From a bacterium (GTDB lineage: Bacteria > Oederibacteriota > JAJYGY01), in assembly GCA_021790555.1 (NCBI GenBank), contig JAJYGY010000387.1, positions 1-6,910 of the forward strand: DNA of 6,910 nucleotides, written 5' to 3'. Of this stretch, positions 6,209 through 6,910 are shown piece by piece (position 1 is the first letter of the stretch; each line of letters opens with the position of its first letter). The translations under genes and the position numbers were made by a program. Under the pieces are notes generated by a model. It saw only the letters and a list, made by a program, of their open reading frames with translations, did not search any database and was not told the origin of the DNA.

Positions 6209-6910
6209 TCAAATCAGGAGCATGGCATCGCCGTAGCTTAGAAATCGGTAATTCAGGTCCAGGCATTCCCTGTAAAGGCGGAGAACGCGCTCCCTTTGGT
6301 CGAAAGCCGAAACCAGCATCAACAGGGTCGACCGGGGAACGTGAAAATTGGTGATCAGGGCGTCCACCACCTTGAAGCGGTAGCCCGGAAGGATGAAAAG
6401 CCGGGTGCTTCCAAAGCCGGTTTGAAGGCTTCCGTCGCCCGCGGCAGCGCTTTCCAGCACCCGCATGCTGGTGGTTCCCACCGCGACCACCCGCTTGTTG
6501 CGGCCGCGGGCCCGTTGGACCGCCTGGCTGGCCTGGGGGCTGACATGATAATCCTCCTGGTGCATCAGGTGCCTCGCCGGATCGTCTTCCTTCACTGGCA
6601 GAAAAGTGCCCATTCCCACGTGAAGCGTGACCGTGGCGATTTCCACGCCGGACTGGCGCAATCGCTCGAGCAGGGGCAGGGTGAAGTGCATGCCTGCCGT
6701 GGGCGCGGCCGCGGAACCGAACTGCCGGGCATAGACGGTCTGGTAGCGCTCCCGGTCCAGGGCGATCCGCGCGCCGGCCTCCTGGCCGCGGCGCCGGATA
6801 TAGGGCGGAAGCGGGGGCTCTCCGATCCGCTCCAGGACGGAAGGGTCCAGGGGCCGCGCCCCCGTCCAGCGCAGGTGGGCCGTGCCCGCATCGGTCTTCG
6901 CCAGCACCTC
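6209..6910 (-). CDS. queA: S-adenosylmethionine:tRNA ribosyltransferase-isomerase, C-terminal part
   Basis: QueA transfers and isomerises the ribosyl group of S-adenosylmethionine onto preQ1 in the wobble position of GUN-anticodon tRNAs, forming epoxyqueuosine in the cytoplasm. The 233 residues present are the C-terminal two thirds of a protein usually near 340-350 residues; the N-terminus lies beyond the right edge. Conserved family blocks appear in order: PLPPYIRR, YQTVYARQFGSAAAPTAGMHFT, TLHVGMGTFLPVK, the MHQEDYHVS region, VVAVGTTSMRVLES, the LFILPGY and TNFHVPRSTLLMLVSAF stretches, and the C-terminal YRFLSYGDAMLLI. Small departures from the usual family text are Met for Leu in APTAGLHFT and DQ where AG commonly follows SAF. 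The frame is intact with a TGA stop at 6209. No good terminator follows. It has no evident functional tie to the envelope genes, which have their own promoter. Confidence 0.96.
   Translation of the reverse strand, partial: EVLAKTDAGTAHLRWTGARPLDPSVLERIGEPPLPPYIRRRGQEAGARIALDRERYQTVYARQFGSAAAPTAGMHFTLPLLERLRQSGVEIATVTLHVGMGTFLPVKEDDPARHLMHQEDYHVSPQASQAVQRARGRNKRVVAVGTTSMRVLESAAAGDGSLQTGFGSTRLFILPGYRFKVVDALITNFHVPRSTLLMLVSAFDQRERVLRLYRECLDLNYRFLSYGDAMLLI

Overview
The window is a strongly GC-rich piece of a bacterial chromosome in which every supported gene lies on the minus strand, so transcription runs right to left. From the right edge: the C-terminal two thirds of queA (a tRNA queuosine enzyme, cut by the window edge); an AT-richer gap with a good sigma70-type promoter (TTGACA, 17 bp, TATGTT); then a probable envelope operon of three exported proteins; and at the left edge the first 89 codons of a fourth gene, possibly a glycosyltransferase-like protein.

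The envelope operon is the main content. Gene 1 (3593-5953) encodes a 786-residue protein that joins a PorV/PorQ-type outer-membrane beta-barrel, three tandem FlgD-like Ig domains and a C-terminal OmpA peptidoglycan-binding domain. Gene 2 (2359-3567) encodes a lipoprotein with a TPR-like helical N-terminal half and a short PD40/TolB-like beta-propeller. Gene 3 (333-2270) encodes a 645-residue exported protein made almost wholly of TPR repeats. Spacings are 25, 88 and 65 bp. The products look like parts of one cell-envelope assembly: a barrel tied to the cell wall, with lipoprotein and periplasmic scaffolds for protein contacts.

The same domain types (PorV barrel; TPR, propeller and OmpA) occur in the Bacteroidetes type IX secretion proteins PorV and PorE, but here they are divided among proteins differently. 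This is a domain-level resemblance only. No sorting-domain cargo, PorK/L/M/N/T or Sov-like gene is in the window.

The organism is a diderm bacterium. The PorV/PorQ plus FlgD-like Ig combination, from general knowledge, recalls Elusimicrobiota, FCB-group and related candidate phyla. This assignment is tentative. No mobile element, CRISPR array, tRNA or rRNA was seen. Non-coding stretches are all under 300 bp; the longest, 5954-6208, is described under its promoter and leader entries.
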